From Bathymodiolus platifrons methanotrophic gill symbiont (GTDB taxonomy: Bacteria; Pseudomonadota; Gammaproteobacteria; Methylococcales; Methylomonadaceae): DNA of 57,158 nt. Under the pieces are notes generated by a model that was not told where the DNA came from, searched no databases, and saw only the letters and a program-made list of their open reading frames with translations. Where the stretch lies: NCBI RefSeq assembly GCF_002189065.1, contig NZ_BDMN01000026.1, positions 1 to 57,158 on the forward strand, in the 5' to 3' direction. Positions 14,955 to 26,823 of the stretch are shown here, one piece after another. The translations under genes were made by a program, and so were the position numbers. Numbering within the stretch: the first letter of the stretch is position 1; each line of letters starts with the position of its first letter.

Positions 14955-14981
14955 TGGGGAGCTGAAAAGCGTTAGAACCCA
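14955..14981 (+). promoter_or_regulatory. Possible L1-binding autoregulatory site in the rplK leader
   Basis: TGGG (14955-14958) can pair with CCCA (14978-14981), with an inner GC/GC pair and asymmetric loops (GAGCTGAAAAGCGTTAGAA). It lies 14 bases before the rplK ATG. L1 is known to repress the rplKA mRNA by binding a short helix with a large asymmetric loop that mimics its 23S site. The position and shape fit, but no consensus search was possible. Confidence 0.4.
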
Positions 14982-14995
14982 ACCAGGAGTATAAA

Positions 14996-15424
14996 ATGGC
15001 TAAAGAAGTCACAGCATATATCAAACTGCAAGTTAAAGCAGGTGAAGCAAATCCTAGTCCACCAGTAGGTCCAGCATTGGGTCAGCATGGTGTTAATATT
15101 ATGGAGTTTTGTAAAGCTTTTAATGCAAAAACTTCCGATGTGGAAAAGGGTTTGCCAATTCCAGTTGTTATTTCTGTTTATAGTGATAGAAGTTTTACTT
15201 TTATTACTAAAACGCCGCCTGCTTCAATTTTATTGAAAAAAGCGGCAGGCATTGCTTCAGGTAGTAGTAATCCTAATGCCATTAAAGTGGGTACGGTAAC
15301 ACGTGCACAGCTAGAAGAAATTGCGACGACTAAAATGGAAGATCTGAATGCAACCAATATGGATTCAGCAGTGAAAATTATTGCAGGCAGTGCGCGTAGC
15401 ATGGGCCTAGATGTGGAAGGTTAA
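14996..15424 (+). CDS. rplK: 50S ribosomal protein L11
   Basis: uL11 forms the GTPase-associated centre with 23S rRNA and is needed for RelA activation. The 142 residues carry the proline-rich N-terminal segment [20 protein letters not shown] (about 19-38) and the rRNA-binding C-domain ending [15 protein letters not shown] lies just upstream of the ATG. It is followed by rplA after two bases. Confidence 0.97.
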   Translation: MAKEVTAYIKLQVKAGEANPSPPVGPALGQHGVNIMEFCKAFNAKTSDVEKGLPIPVVISVYSDRSFTFITKTPPASILLKKAAGIASGSSNPNAIKVGTVTRAQLEEIATTKMEDLNATNMDSAVKIIAGSARSMGLDVEG

Positions 15425-15426
15425 TA

Positions 15427-16122
15427 ATGGCTAAGTTATCTAAAAGAGCAAAACTCGCTAGCGAGAAAGTGGATGCTGAGCGTCAGTATTCTTTTACAGA
15501 CGCGGTAGCAGTATTAAAAGAACTTGCTACTAGTAAATTTTCAGAATCTGTAGATGTCAGTATCAATTTAGGCATTGATGCTAGAAAATCAGATCAAAAT
15601 GTCAGAGGGGCAACTTTATTACCTAAAGGTTCTGGTAAAACAGTTAGAGTTGCTGTTTTTACTCAGGGACCCAATGCAGATGCTGCGAAAGAAGCCGGTG
15701 CTGATATCGTGGGTATGGATGATCTTGCTGCCGATGTGAAAAAAGGCAAGATGGACTTTGATGTTGTGATTGCATCACCTGATGCGATGCGCGTTGTCGG
15801 TCAATTAGGTCAAGTGCTAGGGCCAAGAGGATTAATGCCTAACCCTAAAGTTGGCACAGTGACACCTGATGTTGCAACTGCAGTGAGAAATGCAAAAGCA
15901 GGTCAGGCGCGTTACCGTACTGATAAAGCTGGTATTGTTCATAGTTCAATTGGCAAGATTGACTTTAGTGCGGAAGATATTAAAGAAAACCTGGAAGCAT
16001 TAGTTGCAGATATAGTAAAAGCTAAACCTAGTGCGGCTAAAGGTATTTATTTAAAGAAAATCAGCTTAACGACTACGATGGGTCCAGGTATTACTTTAGA
16101 TCAATCTAGTATTTCTGTTTAG
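15427..16122 (+). CDS. rplA: 50S ribosomal protein L1
   Basis: uL1 forms the mobile stalk at the E site and represses its own rplKA mRNA. The 231 residues are the normal length. Visible are [20 protein letters not shown] near the N-terminus, the central [15 protein letters not shown] signature (about 136-150), and [15 protein letters not shown] at the end. It is cotranscribed with rplK. Confidence 0.97.
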   Translation: MAKLSKRAKLASEKVDAERQYSFTDAVAVLKELATSKFSESVDVSINLGIDARKSDQNVRGATLLPKGSGKTVRVAVFTQGPNADAAKEAGADIVGMDDLAADVKKGKMDFDVVIASPDAMRVVGQLGQVLGPRGLMPNPKVGTVTPDVATAVRNAKAGQARYRTDKAGIVHSSIGKIDFSAEDIKENLEALVADIVKAKPSAAKGIYLKKISLTTTMGPGITLDQSSISV

Positions 16123-16134
16123 ACAAGAACTTAG

Positions 16135-16330
16135 CTTCGTGTGGTTGTCGCTGCACGAAGTTGTATGAATTTTTGGTTGCCAGTTCAATTGGTAACCATC
16201 AAAGACCGTAGGTGCTTAAAGCTTAAAATATCAACCTACGTAGATGGGAATTGATGCTGGGAAACTGGTGAAAGACCCGTTGGGTGCATCTCGTAAGAGG
16301 TGTGGTGTGTATAGCTGATGAAGATCAGTA
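16135..16330 (+). promoter_or_regulatory. Ribosomal protein L10 leader of the rplJL-rpoBC operon
   Basis: The 223-bp gap between rplA and rplJ is structured. A stem CTTCGTG/CACGAAG spans 16135-16160. Further down, GACCGTAGGTG pairs with AACCTACGTAGA near 16204-16245, the conserved stem of the L10 leader, then GGGAAACTGGTGAAAGACCC. In known gammaproteobacteria, L10 with L7/L12 binds this leader and represses translation of rplJ. The operon promoter probably lies here or upstream, but I could not fix it. Confidence 0.75.
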
Positions 16331-16345
16331 AAAACGGAGAAAATT

Positions 16346-16885
16346 GTGGCCTTAGCATTAGATGGCAAAAAAGCTGTCGTAGAGGAGTTAGCTCCCTACG
16401 CCGCTAAAGCGCATTCTGCTGTTGCAGCTGAATACCGTGGACTTACAGTCACGGAATTAACTGAGTTACGTAAAGTTGCTAGAGATACGGGCGTTTATTT
16501 GCGTGTTGTGAAAAACACATTAGCAAAACGTGCAGTTGCAGGAACTCCTTTTGAGTGTATGCAGGATAAAATGGTTGGTCCATTAATTCTTGCATTTTCA
16601 ATGGAAGATCCTGGTTCGGCTGGTCGTTTAATCAATGATTTTGCAAAAACAAACGATAAGTTAATTGCAAAAATTGTTTCGATAGACGGCGAAGCGTATG
16701 ACGGTTCAGAGCTAGCTCGTTTAGCTAGTCTACCAACACGCGATCAAGGTATTAGCCTGGTTATGGCATTGATGTTAGCTCCTGTAGAGAAGTTGGCACG
16801 TACTTTACTTGCTTTAAAAGAGCAGCGTGATGATGGTGAAGCAAGTACAGAAAGCGAAGCTGAAGCAGTAGCAGTAGCAGAGTAA
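16346..16885 (+). CDS. rplJ: 50S ribosomal protein L10
   Basis: uL10 anchors the L7/L12 stalk and is the autogenous repressor of the operon. The 179 residues start at GTG with CGGAGAA upstream (MALALDGKKAVVEELAPYAA). The rRNA-binding domain contains EYRGLTVTELTELRKVARD. The C-terminal helix that holds the L12 dimers is present, with an acidic tail rich in Glu and Ala. Confidence 0.96.
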   Translation: MALALDGKKAVVEELAPYAAKAHSAVAAEYRGLTVTELTELRKVARDTGVYLRVVKNTLAKRAVAGTPFECMQDKMVGPLILAFSMEDPGSAGRLINDFAKTNDKLIAKIVSIDGEAYDGSELARLASLPTRDQGISLVMALMLAPVEKLARTLLALKEQRDDGEASTESEAEAVAVAE

Positions 16886-16931
16886 ACTTTTAAAAACAGT
16901 TTAAAAACCAATTATTTTAGAGGAACAAACA

Positions 16932-17306
16932 ATGGCAATCTCACAAGAAGATATCCTGGAAGCAGTATCGAACATGACTGTTATGGAAATCGTTGATTTA
17001 ATTTCAGCAATGGAAGAAAAATTTGGCGTATCTGCAGCAGCAGTTGCAGCAGCTCCAGCAGCAGCTGGTGGTGATGCAGGTGCAGCAGAAGAGCAAACTG
17101 AATTTGATGTAGTTATGGAGTCATTCGGTGCAAATAAAGTTTCAGCAATTAAAGCCGTTCGTGGTATTACTGGACTAGGCTTGAAAGAAGCGAAAGGCGC
17201 TGTTGAAAGCTGTCCTGTAACATTAAAAGAAGGTGTGAGCAAAGCAGAAGCTGAAGAAGTAAAAGCTACTTTAGAAGCTGCTGGTGCGACTGTCGAAATT
17301 AAATAA
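16932..17306 (+). CDS. rplL: 50S ribosomal protein L7/L12
   Basis: bL12 forms the multimeric stalk that recruits translational GTPases. The 124 residues have an N-terminal dimerisation domain, an Ala/Gly-rich hinge ([20 protein letters not shown], about 34-53), and the C-domain [30 protein letters not shown] ribosome site precedes the ATG, fitting its high expression. Confidence 0.97.
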   Translation: MAISQEDILEAVSNMTVMEIVDLISAMEEKFGVSAAAVAAAPAAAGGDAGAAEEQTEFDVVMESFGANKVSAIKAVRGITGLGLKEAKGAVESCPVTLKEGVSKAEAEEVKATLEAAGATVEIK

Positions 17307-17343
17307 TTTTGACGAAAAACTCATAGGCAGTGCCTAGAAGATG

Positions 17344-17377
17344 GGCTGGTGATTACTTGAGTAGTCGCCGGCCTTTT
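17344..17377 (+). terminator. Attenuator-like hairpin between rplL and rpoB
   Basis: A 12-bp stem with several G-T pairs (GGCTGGTGATTA with TAGTCGCCGGCC) spans 17344-17373 and is followed by TTTT. In E. coli a partial terminator in the same gap lowers rpoBC transcription relative to the ribosomal genes. The position and form suggest the same role. Confidence 0.7.
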
Positions 17378-17435
17378 ACTGTTTATAACGCTACGAATTC
17401 AGAAACCTACTCTTTACAAAGGATAAGGAATTAAT

Positions 17436-20400
17436 ATGGCTTACTCTTTTACTGAAAAAAAACGCCTCAGAAATAATTTTGGAAAAGCAAATGAAGTACT
17501 AGAAGTGCCTTATTTGCTGGCAACGCAAATCCATTCTTATGCTGGATTTTTACAAACTGGTATCAAACCCGCTAAAAGAAAAGATCGTGGCCTGCATGCA
17601 GCATTTTCCAGTGTATTTCCAATTGAGAGCCACTCAGGCTATGCAGTTCTGGAGTATGTAAAGTATCGTTTAAGTGATCCTGTTTTCGATGTGCGTGAAT
17701 GCCAGCAGCGTGGTGCAACCTATGCAGCGTCATTACGTGTTATTGCACGTTTAGTCATCTATGATAAAGATGCGCCTGGTAGTACAAAAGTAGTTAAGGA
17801 TATAAGAGAGCAAGAAGTCTATATGGGTGAATTGCCTTTGATGACAGATAATGGAACATTTGTTATTAACGGTACAGAGCGAGTCATTGTTTCTCAATTA
17901 CATCGTAGCCCTGGTGTGTTTTTTGATCATGATAAAGGAAAAACGCATTCTTCAGGAAAGTTACTATTAAACGCGCGTGTCATTCCGTATCGTGGCTCAT
18001 GGCTAGATTTTGAGTTTGATCATAAAGACTGTGTTTTTGTCAGAATTGATCGTCGCCGGAAAATCCCTGCAACCATTTTGTTGCGTGCATTGGGATATGA
18101 TAATGAAGAAATGTTAGATATTTTCTTCGAAACAAATAAATTTGCTATTAGTGCCGATAAAATTTCGTTGAATCTCATTCCAGAAAGATTAAAGGGTGAG
18201 ATTGCAAGCTTCGATATAAAATTCGATGGCAAGGTATTAGTAGAAGAAGGAAGACGTGTCACTGCTAAACATATTAGGCAGATGCAAAAAGACAAAATTA
18301 AGGAAATGGAAGTTCCTAGAGAGTATTTATATGAAAATATATTAGCTAATAACATTATAGATGAAGCAACGGGTGAGTTAGTTGCTAATGTTAATGATGA
18401 AATTACTGAAGAACTCTTAGAAAAACTAATTAGTGAAGGTGTTACAGAGATTAATACCTTGTATGTAAATGATCTGGATAGAGGTCCATACTTATCTGGA
18501 GCGATGCGCGTCGATACCACTACCAATCGCTTAGAGGCGTTGATAGAAATTTATCGTATGATGCGCCCAGGAGAGCCGCCAACAGCAGATTCGGCAGAAA
18601 ATTTATTTAAAAATCTATTTTTTACCGAAGACAGGTATGATTTATCGGCGGTAGGACGAATGAAATTTAATCGTCGTCTAGGTATACCTGATTCTGAAGG
18701 GGAAGGTACATTAAGTAAAGAAGATATTATTAATGTCTTAAAAGAATTGATTAATATTAGAAATGATCGTGGTATCGTTGATGATATCGATCATCTAGGT
18801 AACCGTCGAGTAAGATCAGTCGGCGAAATGATTGAAAATCAGTTCAGAGTTGGTTTGGTCAGAGTTGAGCGTGCTGTAAGAGAGCGTTTAACACTGGCTG
18901 ATTCTGAAGGCTTGATGCCTCAGGAAATTATTAACGCTAAACCAGTTTCTGCAGCAGTTAAGGAATTTTTTGGTTCTAGTCAGTTATCGCAATTTATGGA
19001 TCAAAATAATCCATTATCGCAAGTAACACATAAGCGTCGTGTTTCAGCGTTAGGGCCTGGTGGTCTAGCTAGAGAGCGAGCTGGTTTTGAAGTTCGAGAT
19101 GTACATACGACTCACTATGGTCGTGTTTGTCCGATTGAAACGCCTGAGGGGCCCAATATTGGGCTGATTAACTCATTAGCTGTTTATGCGCGTACTAATG
19201 AATACGGTTTTCTGGAAACACCTTACCGTAAAGTTCAAAAGGGCATTGTTACCGATAAGGTTGATTATCTTTCAGCAATAGGCGAGGGTAATTTTGTTAT
19301 TGCCCAGGCAAGTGTGCCCGTGGATGAAAAGGGCAAGTTAGTTGAAGGCCTGGTATCTTGTCGTTACAAAGATGAGTTTACTCTTGTGTCTTCTGCAGAT
19401 GTTGATTATATGGATGTATCAGCTAAGCAAATTGTTTCTGTTGCGGCTTCGATTGTGCCATTTTTAGAGCATGATGATGCTAACAGGGCCTTGATGGGGT
19501 CGAATATGCAGCGTCAGGCTGTGCCAGTTCTGAAGGCTGAAAAGCCACTCGTAGGAACAGGGATGGAGCGTACGGTCGCCAAGGATTCAGGGGTAACCGT
19601 TGTTGCTAAACGAGGTGGAGAAGTTGCCAGTGTTGATGCAAGTAGAATCGTGGTTCGTGTTAATGATAGCGAGACAGAGTCTGCGGAAACAGGGGTAGAT
19701 ATTTATAATTTGATTAAGTATGTACGCTCAAATCAAAATACTTGTATTAATCAGAAACCATTAGTTAAGCCGGGAGATTTTGTTGCTGCCGGTGATATTA
19801 TGGCGGATGGTCCTTCTACAGATATGGGTGAGTTGGCATTGGGTCAGAATATGCTAATTGCCTTTATGCCGTGGAATGGCTACAACTTTGAAGATTCTAT
19901 TTTAGTTTCTGAGCGAGTAGTTAAAGAAGATCGCTTTACTTCGGTTCATATTGAAGAAAAAACCTGTATTGCTCGAGATACTAAACACAGCCCGGAAGAA
20001 ATTACTGCTGATATTCCAAATGTCAGTGAAGAGGCACTTTCCAAGCTTGATGATTCAGGTATTGTCTATGTTGGTGCTGAAGTTAAGGGTGGTGATATTC
20101 TTGTGGGTAAAGTAACGCCCAAAGGTGAGTCTCAGCTTACACCTGAGGAAAAGCTACTTAGAGCAATTTTTGGAGAAAAAGCTGCTGATGTAAAAGATAC
20201 TTCGTTAAGAGTGCCAGGTAGTATTCGCGCAACCGTTATTGATGTGCAAATATTTACCCGTGATGGCGTAGAAAAAGATAAGCGTGCACTTGCTAATGAA
20301 GACGCAGCAATTAAAAGCTATAGAAAAGATTTGAATGACCAGCTAGCGATTGTAGAAAAGGATGTCTATCAGCGTACTGCAAATATTATTATTGGTGAAA

Positions 20401-21506
20401 AAGCACTTTCTGGTCCAAACAGTTTGAAATCGTCTACATTAATTACTCAGGATTATCTGGATGCTATTAAGCGTTCTGAATGGTCTAGTATTAAAATGGA
20501 AAACGAAGAGCTAAATGTGCAGCTTGAAGGTCTTGAAGCACAGATTGTCAAATTACGTAAGGAATTTGATGAGCGCTTTGAGGTAAAGCATAAGAAAATC
20601 ACTATGGGTGATGACTTGGCTCCAGGCGTTTTGAAAATGGTTAAGGTTTATTTAGCTGTTAGAAAACGTATTCAGCCAGGCGATAAAATGGCTGGACGAC
20701 ATGGTAATAAAGGGGTTATTTCTCGAATTAATCCAATTGAAGACATGCCGTACCTGGCGGATGGAACGCCGATTGATATAGTCTTAAATCCACTAGGTGT
20801 ACCGTCACGGATGAATGTTGGGCAGGTACTAGAGACTCACCTGGGCTGGGCTGCAAAAGGGCTAGGTGCAAAAATTGGTAAAATGCTTGAAGCAAATGCG
20901 GCAGTAACAGAAATAAAAGGCTATTTAGATAAAATCTATAATAGCAGTGGTCAGGCGGAAGATCTGGATGCCTTTTCTGATGCAGAAATTATTGAAATGG
21001 CGAAAAATCTAGTGGCCGGTGTGCCTATGGCTTCTCCAGTATTCGATGGTGCAAGTGAAAGTGAAATTCGTTATATGTTATCTTTAGCCGAGCTTCCTGA
21101 AAGCGGCCAGACTACCTTATATGATGGTTTGACGGGGGAGGCATTTGAACGTGATATCACTGTTGGGTATATGCATATGCTGAAATTGAATCATTTGGTT
21201 GATGACAAAATGCATGCGCGTTCAACGGGGCCATATAGTCTGGTAACGCAGCAGCCATTAGGCGGTAAAGCACAGTTTGGTGGGCAGCGTTTTGGAGAAA
21301 TGGAGGTTTGGGCGCTGGAAGCTTATGGTGCAGCTTATACCTTGCAAGAAATGTTAACGGTTAAATCTGATGATGTAACGGGTCGTACGCGTATGTATAA
21401 AAATATTGTCGATGGAAATCACCAGATGGAAGCAGGTATGCCAGAGTCATTTAATGTACTGCTTAAAGAAATTCGCTCGCTAGCTATTAATATAGAAGTG
21501 CAATAA
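17436..21506 (+). CDS. rpoB: RNA polymerase beta subunit
   Basis: RpoB forms half of the catalytic cleft of RNA polymerase and contains the rifampicin pocket. The 1356 residues are collinear with E. coli RpoB. The rifampicin region [18 protein letters not shown] and [20 protein letters not shown] (about residues 515-555) is of the sensitive type, without known resistance changes that I can see. [13 protein letters not shown] (about 1087) and the C-terminal [20 protein letters not shown] and [20 protein letters not shown] blocks are intact. AAGGA lies ahead of the ATG. Confidence 0.98.
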   Translation: MAYSFTEKKRLRNNFGKANEVLEVPYLLATQIHSYAGFLQTGIKPAKRKDRGLHAAFSSVFPIESHSGYAVLEYVKYRLSDPVFDVRECQQRGATYAASLRVIARLVIYDKDAPGSTKVVKDIREQEVYMGELPLMTDNGTFVINGTERVIVSQLHRSPGVFFDHDKGKTHSSGKLLLNARVIPYRGSWLDFEFDHKDCVFVRIDRRRKIPATILLRALGYDNEEMLDIFFETNKFAISADKISLNLIPERLKGEIASFDIKFDGKVLVEEGRRVTAKHIRQMQKDKIKEMEVPREYLYENILANNIIDEATGELVANVNDEITEELLEKLISEGVTEINTLYVNDLDRGPYLSGAMRVDTTTNRLEALIEIYRMMRPGEPPTADSAENLFKNLFFTEDRYDLSAVGRMKFNRRLGIPDSEGEGTLSKEDIINVLKELINIRNDRGIVDDIDHLGNRRVRSVGEMIENQFRVGLVRVERAVRERLTLADSEGLMPQEIINAKPVSAAVKEFFGSSQLSQFMDQNNPLSQVTHKRRVSALGPGGLARERAGFEVRDVHTTHYGRVCPIETPEGPNIGLINSLAVYARTNEYGFLETPYRKVQKGIVTDKVDYLSAIGEGNFVIAQASVPVDEKGKLVEGLVSCRYKDEFTLVSSADVDYMDVSAKQIVSVAASIVPFLEHDDANRALMGSNMQRQAVPVLKAEKPLVGTGMERTVAKDSGVTVVAKRGGEVASVDASRIVVRVNDSETESAETGVDIYNLIKYVRSNQNTCINQKPLVKPGDFVAAGDIMADGPSTDMGELALGQNMLIAFMPWNGYNFEDSILVSERVVKEDRFTSVHIEEKTCIARDTKHSPEEITADIPNVSEEALSKLDDSGIVYVGAEVKGGDILVGKVTPKGESQLTPEEKLLRAIFGEKAADVKDTSLRVPGSIRATVIDVQIFTRDGVEKDKRALANEDAAIKSYRKDLNDQLAIVEKDVYQRTANIIIGEKALSGPNSLKSSTLITQDYLDAIKRSEWSSIKMENEELNVQLEGLEAQIVKLRKEFDERFEVKHKKITMGDDLAPGVLKMVKVYLAVRKRIQPGDKMAGRHGNKGVISRINPIEDMPYLADGTPIDIVLNPLGVPSRMNVGQVLETHLGWAAKGLGAKIGKMLEANAAVTEIKGYLDKIYNSSGQAEDLDAFSDAEIIEMAKNLVAGVPMASPVFDGASESEIRYMLSLAELPESGQTTLYDGLTGEAFERDITVGYMHMLKLNHLVDDKMHARSTGPYSLVTQQPLGGKAQFGGQRFGEMEVWALEAYGAAYTLQEMLTVKSDDVTGRTRMYKNIVDGNHQMEAGMPESFNVLLKEIRSLAINIEVQ

Positions 21507-21578
21507 ATACTTTTATAAATAGTTTTTAGCTGATGAGTTCTGGTTCTGCCAGATAACAAATACAAAGGGGATAAGCTC

Positions 21579-24500
21579 TTGAAAGATTTATTAAATTTCT
21601 TAAAACGCCAAAATAGAACAGTTGATTTTGATGAAATCAGCATCGGCTTGGCATCACCTAATCAGATCAGATCCTGGTCTTATGGAGAGGTTAAGAAGCC
21701 GGAAACCATTAATTACCGTACTTTTAAACCTGAGCGTGATGGTCTTTTCTGTGCCAAAATTTTTGGTCCGGTAAGTGATTATGAATGTTTGTGTGGTAAA
21801 TATAAGCGTTTAAAACATCGTGGCGTGATTTGCGAAAAATGTGGCGTTGAAGTGACTTTGTCTAAAGTGCGTCGTGAACGTATGGGGCATATTGAACTTG
21901 CAAGTCCGGTAGCGCATATCTGGTTTTTAAAATCATTACCTTCGCGTATTGCGCTGTTATTAGATATGACGTTGCGTGAAATTGAGCGTGTTTTATATTT
22001 CGAGTCATTTGTAGTGCTTGAAGAAGGCTTAACACCTTTGGAAAGAAAGAAGCTATTAACTGATGATGAATATTTAGATGCTTTTGAAAAGTACGGTGAT
22101 GAATTCGTTGCAAAAATGGGTGCTGAAGCTATCTATGCGTTGCTAAAAACGATTGATATTAAAGCCGAGGTTGATCAGTTAAGAGAAGAGATCAATACGA
22201 CAAACTCGGAAACCAAGATTAAAAAGTTTTCCAAGCGCTTAAAAGTTCTTGAGTCACTGTTAGGTTCATCTAACCGTCCTGAATGGATGGTGATGAATGT
22301 ATTACCAGTGCTGCCGCCTGAGCTAAGACCTTTAGTGCCGCTGGATGGTGGGCGTTTTGCGACATCAGATTTAAATGATTTATATAGACGTGTTATTAAT
22401 AGAAATAACCGTTTACATCGTCTACTGGACTTAAGTGCACCTGATATCATTATTCGTAATGAAAAAAGAATGTTACAAGAGTCGGTTGATGCCTTATTGG
22501 ATAATGGTCGCCGTGGCCGAGCAATTACTGGTACTAATAGACGTCCATTAAAATCACTTGCTGATATGATTAAAGGCAAGCAGGGACGTTTCAGACAAAA
22601 CTTATTAGGTAAGCGAGTCGATTATTCAGGGCGTTCGGTTATTGTAGTAGGACCAACACTAAAATTGCATCAATGTGGACTACCTAAAAAAATGGCACTT
22701 GAATTATTCAAGCCATTTATTTTTAGTAAGTTACAGTTGCGTGGTCTAGCAACAACAATTAAAGCGGCCAAGAAATTAGTGGAAAGCGAAGGCGCTGAAG
22801 TCTGGGACATTCTTGAAGAGGTTATTCATGAGCACCCAATTCTATTAAACCGCGCTCCAACATTGCACAGACTGGGTATACAGGCTTTTGAGCCAACCCT
22901 GATTGAAGGTAAAGCGATTAATCTTCATCCATTGGTATGTAGTGCTTTCAATGCTGATTTTGATGGTGATCAGATGGCGGTGCATATTCCATTATCGATT
23001 GAGGCACAAATAGAATCAAGAACCTTGATGATGGCGACAAATAATATTTTGTCACCCGCTAATGGTGAGCCAATTATTAACCCATCTCAGGATGTAGTTT
23101 TAGGGCTTTACTATATTAGCCGTGAAAAACTTAAAGCTAAAGGTGATGGTGCTGCTTTTTTTAATGTTAATGAAGTTAAAAGAGCGTTAGATGCAAAAGT
23201 TGTTGAATTACAATCTAAAATTCTAGTTAGGATTACTGAAAGGGTAATCAATAAGGATACTGAAGTTGAGCCTGAGACAGAGCCTAAGTATAGAACAGTG
23301 CGTTATGAGACGACTGTTGGGCGAGCTTTGATCTGGGAAATTGTACCTGAAGGCATGCCGTTTGAGCTTGTTAACTGTGATATGACCAAGAAGAATATCT
23401 CACGCTTACTTGATTTCAGTTATCGCTATCTAGGTAATAAAGATACCGTTATTCTTGCTGACCAGATTATGTATCTTGGTTTTAAATACGCGACACGCTC
23501 TGGAATCTCTTTTGGTATCAATGATATGGAAATACCAAAAGAGAAGGCGGGTATTTTGGCTGACTCTGAGAAAGAAGTGATCGAGATACAGGATCAATAT
23601 TCTGCTGGTCTGGTAACTGATGGAGAGCGATATAACAAGGTCGTTGATATCTGGTCTCATGCCAATGAGAAGTTAGCTAAAGTAATGATGGATAATTTAG
23701 GAACTGATGAGGTAGTAGATGATGGTACTATATTAAAGCAAAAATCATTTAACTCTATTTTTATGATGGCTGAATCTGGTGCGCGGGGATCTGCTGCGCA
23801 GATTCGTCAGCTTGCGGGTATGCGTGGTTTGATGGCTAAACCAGACGGTTCCATTATTGAAACACCGATTACAGCAAATTTCCGTGAAGGCCTGGATGTA
23901 CTGCAATACTTTATTTCCACACATGGAGCTAGAAAAGGATTGGCCGATACTGCTCTTAAAACAGCTAACTCTGGATATTTAACACGTAGATTGGTTGATG
24001 TGGCTCAAGATCTGGTTATTAATGGCGTTGATTGTGGTACTAGCAATGGAGTGTTAATGGCTCCGATTATTGAGGGTGGAGATGTTGTTGAGCCTCTGGC
24101 GGAGCGTGTTCTAGGTCGGGTAGTGATTGGTGATGTGATAAGTGCAGCTTCAGGAGAAGTGCTGATAGATGACGGAACAATGCTGGATGAGCATTTTGTC
24201 TCGGTGCTAGAGAAGCATAGTATTGATGATGTCTTTGTGCGCTCGATTATTACTTGTGATAATCGGCATGGGGTTTGTGCTAAATGTTATGGGCGTGACT
24301 TGGGTCGTGGGCATATGGTCAATAGTGGAGAAGCCGTTGGTGTAATTGCTGCACAATCCATTGGAGAGCCCGGAACGCAGCTAACCATGCGTACTTTCCA
24401 TATTGGTGGGGCTGCTTCACGGCAGGTTGCTATTAGTAACGTTCAAGTTAAATCTAATGGAGTTATTAAACTACACAACTTAAAAACTGTAGAAAATAAG

Positions 24501-25808
24501 GCAGGTCACCTGGTTGCGGTATCAAGATCGGGTGAAGTAGGTGTGATGGATGAATTTGGTCGTGAAAAGGAAAAATACAAGATTCCTTATGGTGCTGAGT
24601 TAACTTGTAAAGAAGGAAGTGCTGTACAGTCTGGTGATATCGTTGTTACCTGGGATCCGCACGTACATCCAGTGGTAACTGAGGTTGCGGGTAGAGTTGA
24701 ACTGGTAGATTTTGAGCCGGGATTGTCAGTACAGGAAGTGTCTGATGAGGTGACTGGTGTAAGTTCAACGACAGTAATTGATCCAAAGAAACGCATAAGT
24801 GCTGGTAAGGATTTACGTCCTTTAGTTAAGCTGGTTACTGAGGATGGCGAAGATGTCATATTGCCAAAAACTGATTTAGTGGCGCAGTATGTATTACCGG
24901 CCGGATCAATTGTTGCGGTAAAGAATGGTGCTGAAATTCATGTCGGTGATGTTCTGGGAAGAATCCCTCAGGAATCAAGTAAAACTCGTGATATAACAGG
25001 GGGTTTGCCACGTGTGGCTGATTTGTTCGAAGCCAGAAAAACAAAAGATCCTGCTATTTTAGCTGAAGCAACAGGGGTTATTGGTTTTGGTAAAGAAACT
25101 AAAGGCAAGCAGCGTATTGTTATTACCGATTCTGAAGGTGAGCAATATGAAACCCTGGTTCCTAAGTGGCGTCATATTACCGTGTTTGAGGGTGAGTTTG
25201 TAGATAAGGGTGAAACCATTGCTGAAGGTGAGCTAACTCCACATGATATTTTGCGCCTACGAGGTGTGACGGAGCTTACTACTTATCTGGTTAAAGAGAT
25301 TCAGGATGTTTATCGCCTCCAGGGGGTAAAGATTAATGATAAGCATATTGAAGCAATCATTCGTCAGATGTTACGTAAAGTAGAAATTACGGCATCGGGT
25401 GATAGCTCATATACAAAAGGTGAGCAGGTTGAAAAAGTAGCTGTTAAAGAGATTAATGACAAACTTGAAGCGGAAGGAAAAATTCCAGCAAGTTATGATC
25501 CTATGTTGTTAGGTATTACTAAAGCATCTCTCGCAACTGAATCATTTGTCTCGGCAGCCTCTTTTCAGGAAACAACGAGAGTTTTGACTGATGCAGCAGT
25601 TCGCGGCTTGAAAGATCAGTTATATGGATTGAAAGAAAATGTAATTGTGGGGCGTTTAATTCCTGCAGGAACAGGTCTGGCATTTCATGAAGCGAGAAGA
25701 AAACGTCAGGAAGCAAAATTAGAATCAATTAAAACGCCTGAAGAATTGAAATCTTTGGAAGTTATTGATGCTGAAGCGGCATTAAAGCAAGCGTTAAATG
25801 CGGAATGA
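21579..25808 (+). CDS. rpoC: RNA polymerase beta' subunit
   Basis: RpoC carries the active-site magnesium of RNA polymerase. The 1409 residues begin at a TTG codon ([14 protein letters not shown]), preceded by AAGGGGA; the next in-frame ATG would cut off conserved sequence. The N-terminal zinc finger is [20 protein letters not shown] (about 71-90), the catalytic loop [12 protein letters not shown] (about 460), and the second zinc site [13 protein letters not shown] (about 896-908). It lies 72 bases after rpoB. The TTG start may lower its translation slightly. Confidence 0.98.
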   Translation: MKDLLNFLKRQNRTVDFDEISIGLASPNQIRSWSYGEVKKPETINYRTFKPERDGLFCAKIFGPVSDYECLCGKYKRLKHRGVICEKCGVEVTLSKVRRERMGHIELASPVAHIWFLKSLPSRIALLLDMTLREIERVLYFESFVVLEEGLTPLERKKLLTDDEYLDAFEKYGDEFVAKMGAEAIYALLKTIDIKAEVDQLREEINTTNSETKIKKFSKRLKVLESLLGSSNRPEWMVMNVLPVLPPELRPLVPLDGGRFATSDLNDLYRRVINRNNRLHRLLDLSAPDIIIRNEKRMLQESVDALLDNGRRGRAITGTNRRPLKSLADMIKGKQGRFRQNLLGKRVDYSGRSVIVVGPTLKLHQCGLPKKMALELFKPFIFSKLQLRGLATTIKAAKKLVESEGAEVWDILEEVIHEHPILLNRAPTLHRLGIQAFEPTLIEGKAINLHPLVCSAFNADFDGDQMAVHIPLSIEAQIESRTLMMATNNILSPANGEPIINPSQDVVLGLYYISREKLKAKGDGAAFFNVNEVKRALDAKVVELQSKILVRITERVINKDTEVEPETEPKYRTVRYETTVGRALIWEIVPEGMPFELVNCDMTKKNISRLLDFSYRYLGNKDTVILADQIMYLGFKYATRSGISFGINDMEIPKEKAGILADSEKEVIEIQDQYSAGLVTDGERYNKVVDIWSHANEKLAKVMMDNLGTDEVVDDGTILKQKSFNSIFMMAESGARGSAAQIRQLAGMRGLMAKPDGSIIETPITANFREGLDVLQYFISTHGARKGLADTALKTANSGYLTRRLVDVAQDLVINGVDCGTSNGVLMAPIIEGGDVVEPLAERVLGRVVIGDVISAASGEVLIDDGTMLDEHFVSVLEKHSIDDVFVRSIITCDNRHGVCAKCYGRDLGRGHMVNSGEAVGVIAAQSIGEPGTQLTMRTFHIGGAASRQVAISNVQVKSNGVIKLHNLKTVENKAGHLVAVSRSGEVGVMDEFGREKEKYKIPYGAELTCKEGSAVQSGDIVVTWDPHVHPVVTEVAGRVELVDFEPGLSVQEVSDEVTGVSSTTVIDPKKRISAGKDLRPLVKLVTEDGEDVILPKTDLVAQYVLPAGSIVAVKNGAEIHVGDVLGRIPQESSKTRDITGGLPRVADLFEARKTKDPAILAEATGVIGFGKETKGKQRIVITDSEGEQYETLVPKWRHITVFEGEFVDKGETIAEGELTPHDILRLRGVTELTTYLVKEIQDVYRLQGVKINDKHIEAIIRQMLRKVEITASGDSSYTKGEQVEKVAVKEINDKLEAEGKIPASYDPMLLGITKASLATESFVSAASFQETTRVLTDAAVRGLKDQLYGLKENVIVGRLIPAGTGLAFHEARRKRQEAKLESIKTPEELKSLEVIDAEAALKQALNAE

Positions 25809-25818
25809 TAAGAAATAG

Positions 25819-25847
25819 TTGACTTTACCAAGGCAGGATAATAAAAT
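25819..25847 (+). promoter_or_regulatory. Probable sigma-70 promoter of the str operon
   Basis: TTGACT at 25819-25824 and TAAAAT at 25842-25847 are 17 bases apart, in the 123-bp gap between rpoC and rpsL. A short stem GCAGGA/TCCTGC overlaps the -10 area (about 25834-25853). It has no U run, so I do not call it a terminator. Confidence 0.5.
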
Positions 25848-25931
25848 GTCCTGCTCAATAGAGTTATTGTAATTAATTAAGTGTATTTTTAGTGCACTAA
25901 GCAGAAAATGCAAGACGGAGTAATTTAACTT

Positions 25932-26306
25932 ATGGCTACTATAAACCAGTTGGTTCGTAAGCCGCGCACAAGAAAAATTGAAAAAAGTAATGTGCCAGCG
26001 CTTGAGGCTTGTCCTCAGCGACGTGGGGTGTGTACACGTGTTTATACAACTACACCAAAAAAACCAAACTCAGCATTACGTAAAGTAGCGCGGGTAAGAC
26101 TAACTAGCGGTTCAGAAGTTAGTAGTTATATTGGTGGTGAGGGACATAACCTGCAAGAACACTCAGTTGTTCTGATTCGTGGGGGAAGGGTAAAAGATTT
26201 ACCTGGTGTTCGTTATCACGTTGTTCGCGGAAGCCTGGATACTTCAGGTGTGGACAGTCGTAGATGTGGCCGTTCTAAATACGGTACAAAAAAGCCTAAG
26301 AGCTAA
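25932..26306 (+). CDS. rpsL: 30S ribosomal protein S12
   Basis: uS12 sits at the decoding centre. The 124 residues contain [19 protein letters not shown] (about 41-59, with the lysine linked to streptomycin resistance) and [14 protein letters not shown] (about 86-99, with the aspartate that is methylthiolated in E. coli). Both key lysines are wild-type. It is first in the str operon, 29 bases ahead of rpsG. Confidence 0.98.
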   Translation: MATINQLVRKPRTRKIEKSNVPALEACPQRRGVCTRVYTTTPKKPNSALRKVARVRLTSGSEVSSYIGGEGHNLQEHSVVLIRGGRVKDLPGVRYHVVRGSLDTSGVDSRRCGRSKYGTKKPKS

Positions 26307-26335
26307 AATTTAAAGACCTAATGTTGGTGATATAA

Positions 26336-26806
<471 letters not shown>

Positions 26807-26823
26807 TAAAGTAGGTATCTGGA

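Noticed and set aside
25833-25853. Terminator after rpoC formed by GCAGGA/TCCTGC
   Set aside because: The stem is short with a ten-base loop, there is no U run, and it overlaps a good promoter for rpsL.
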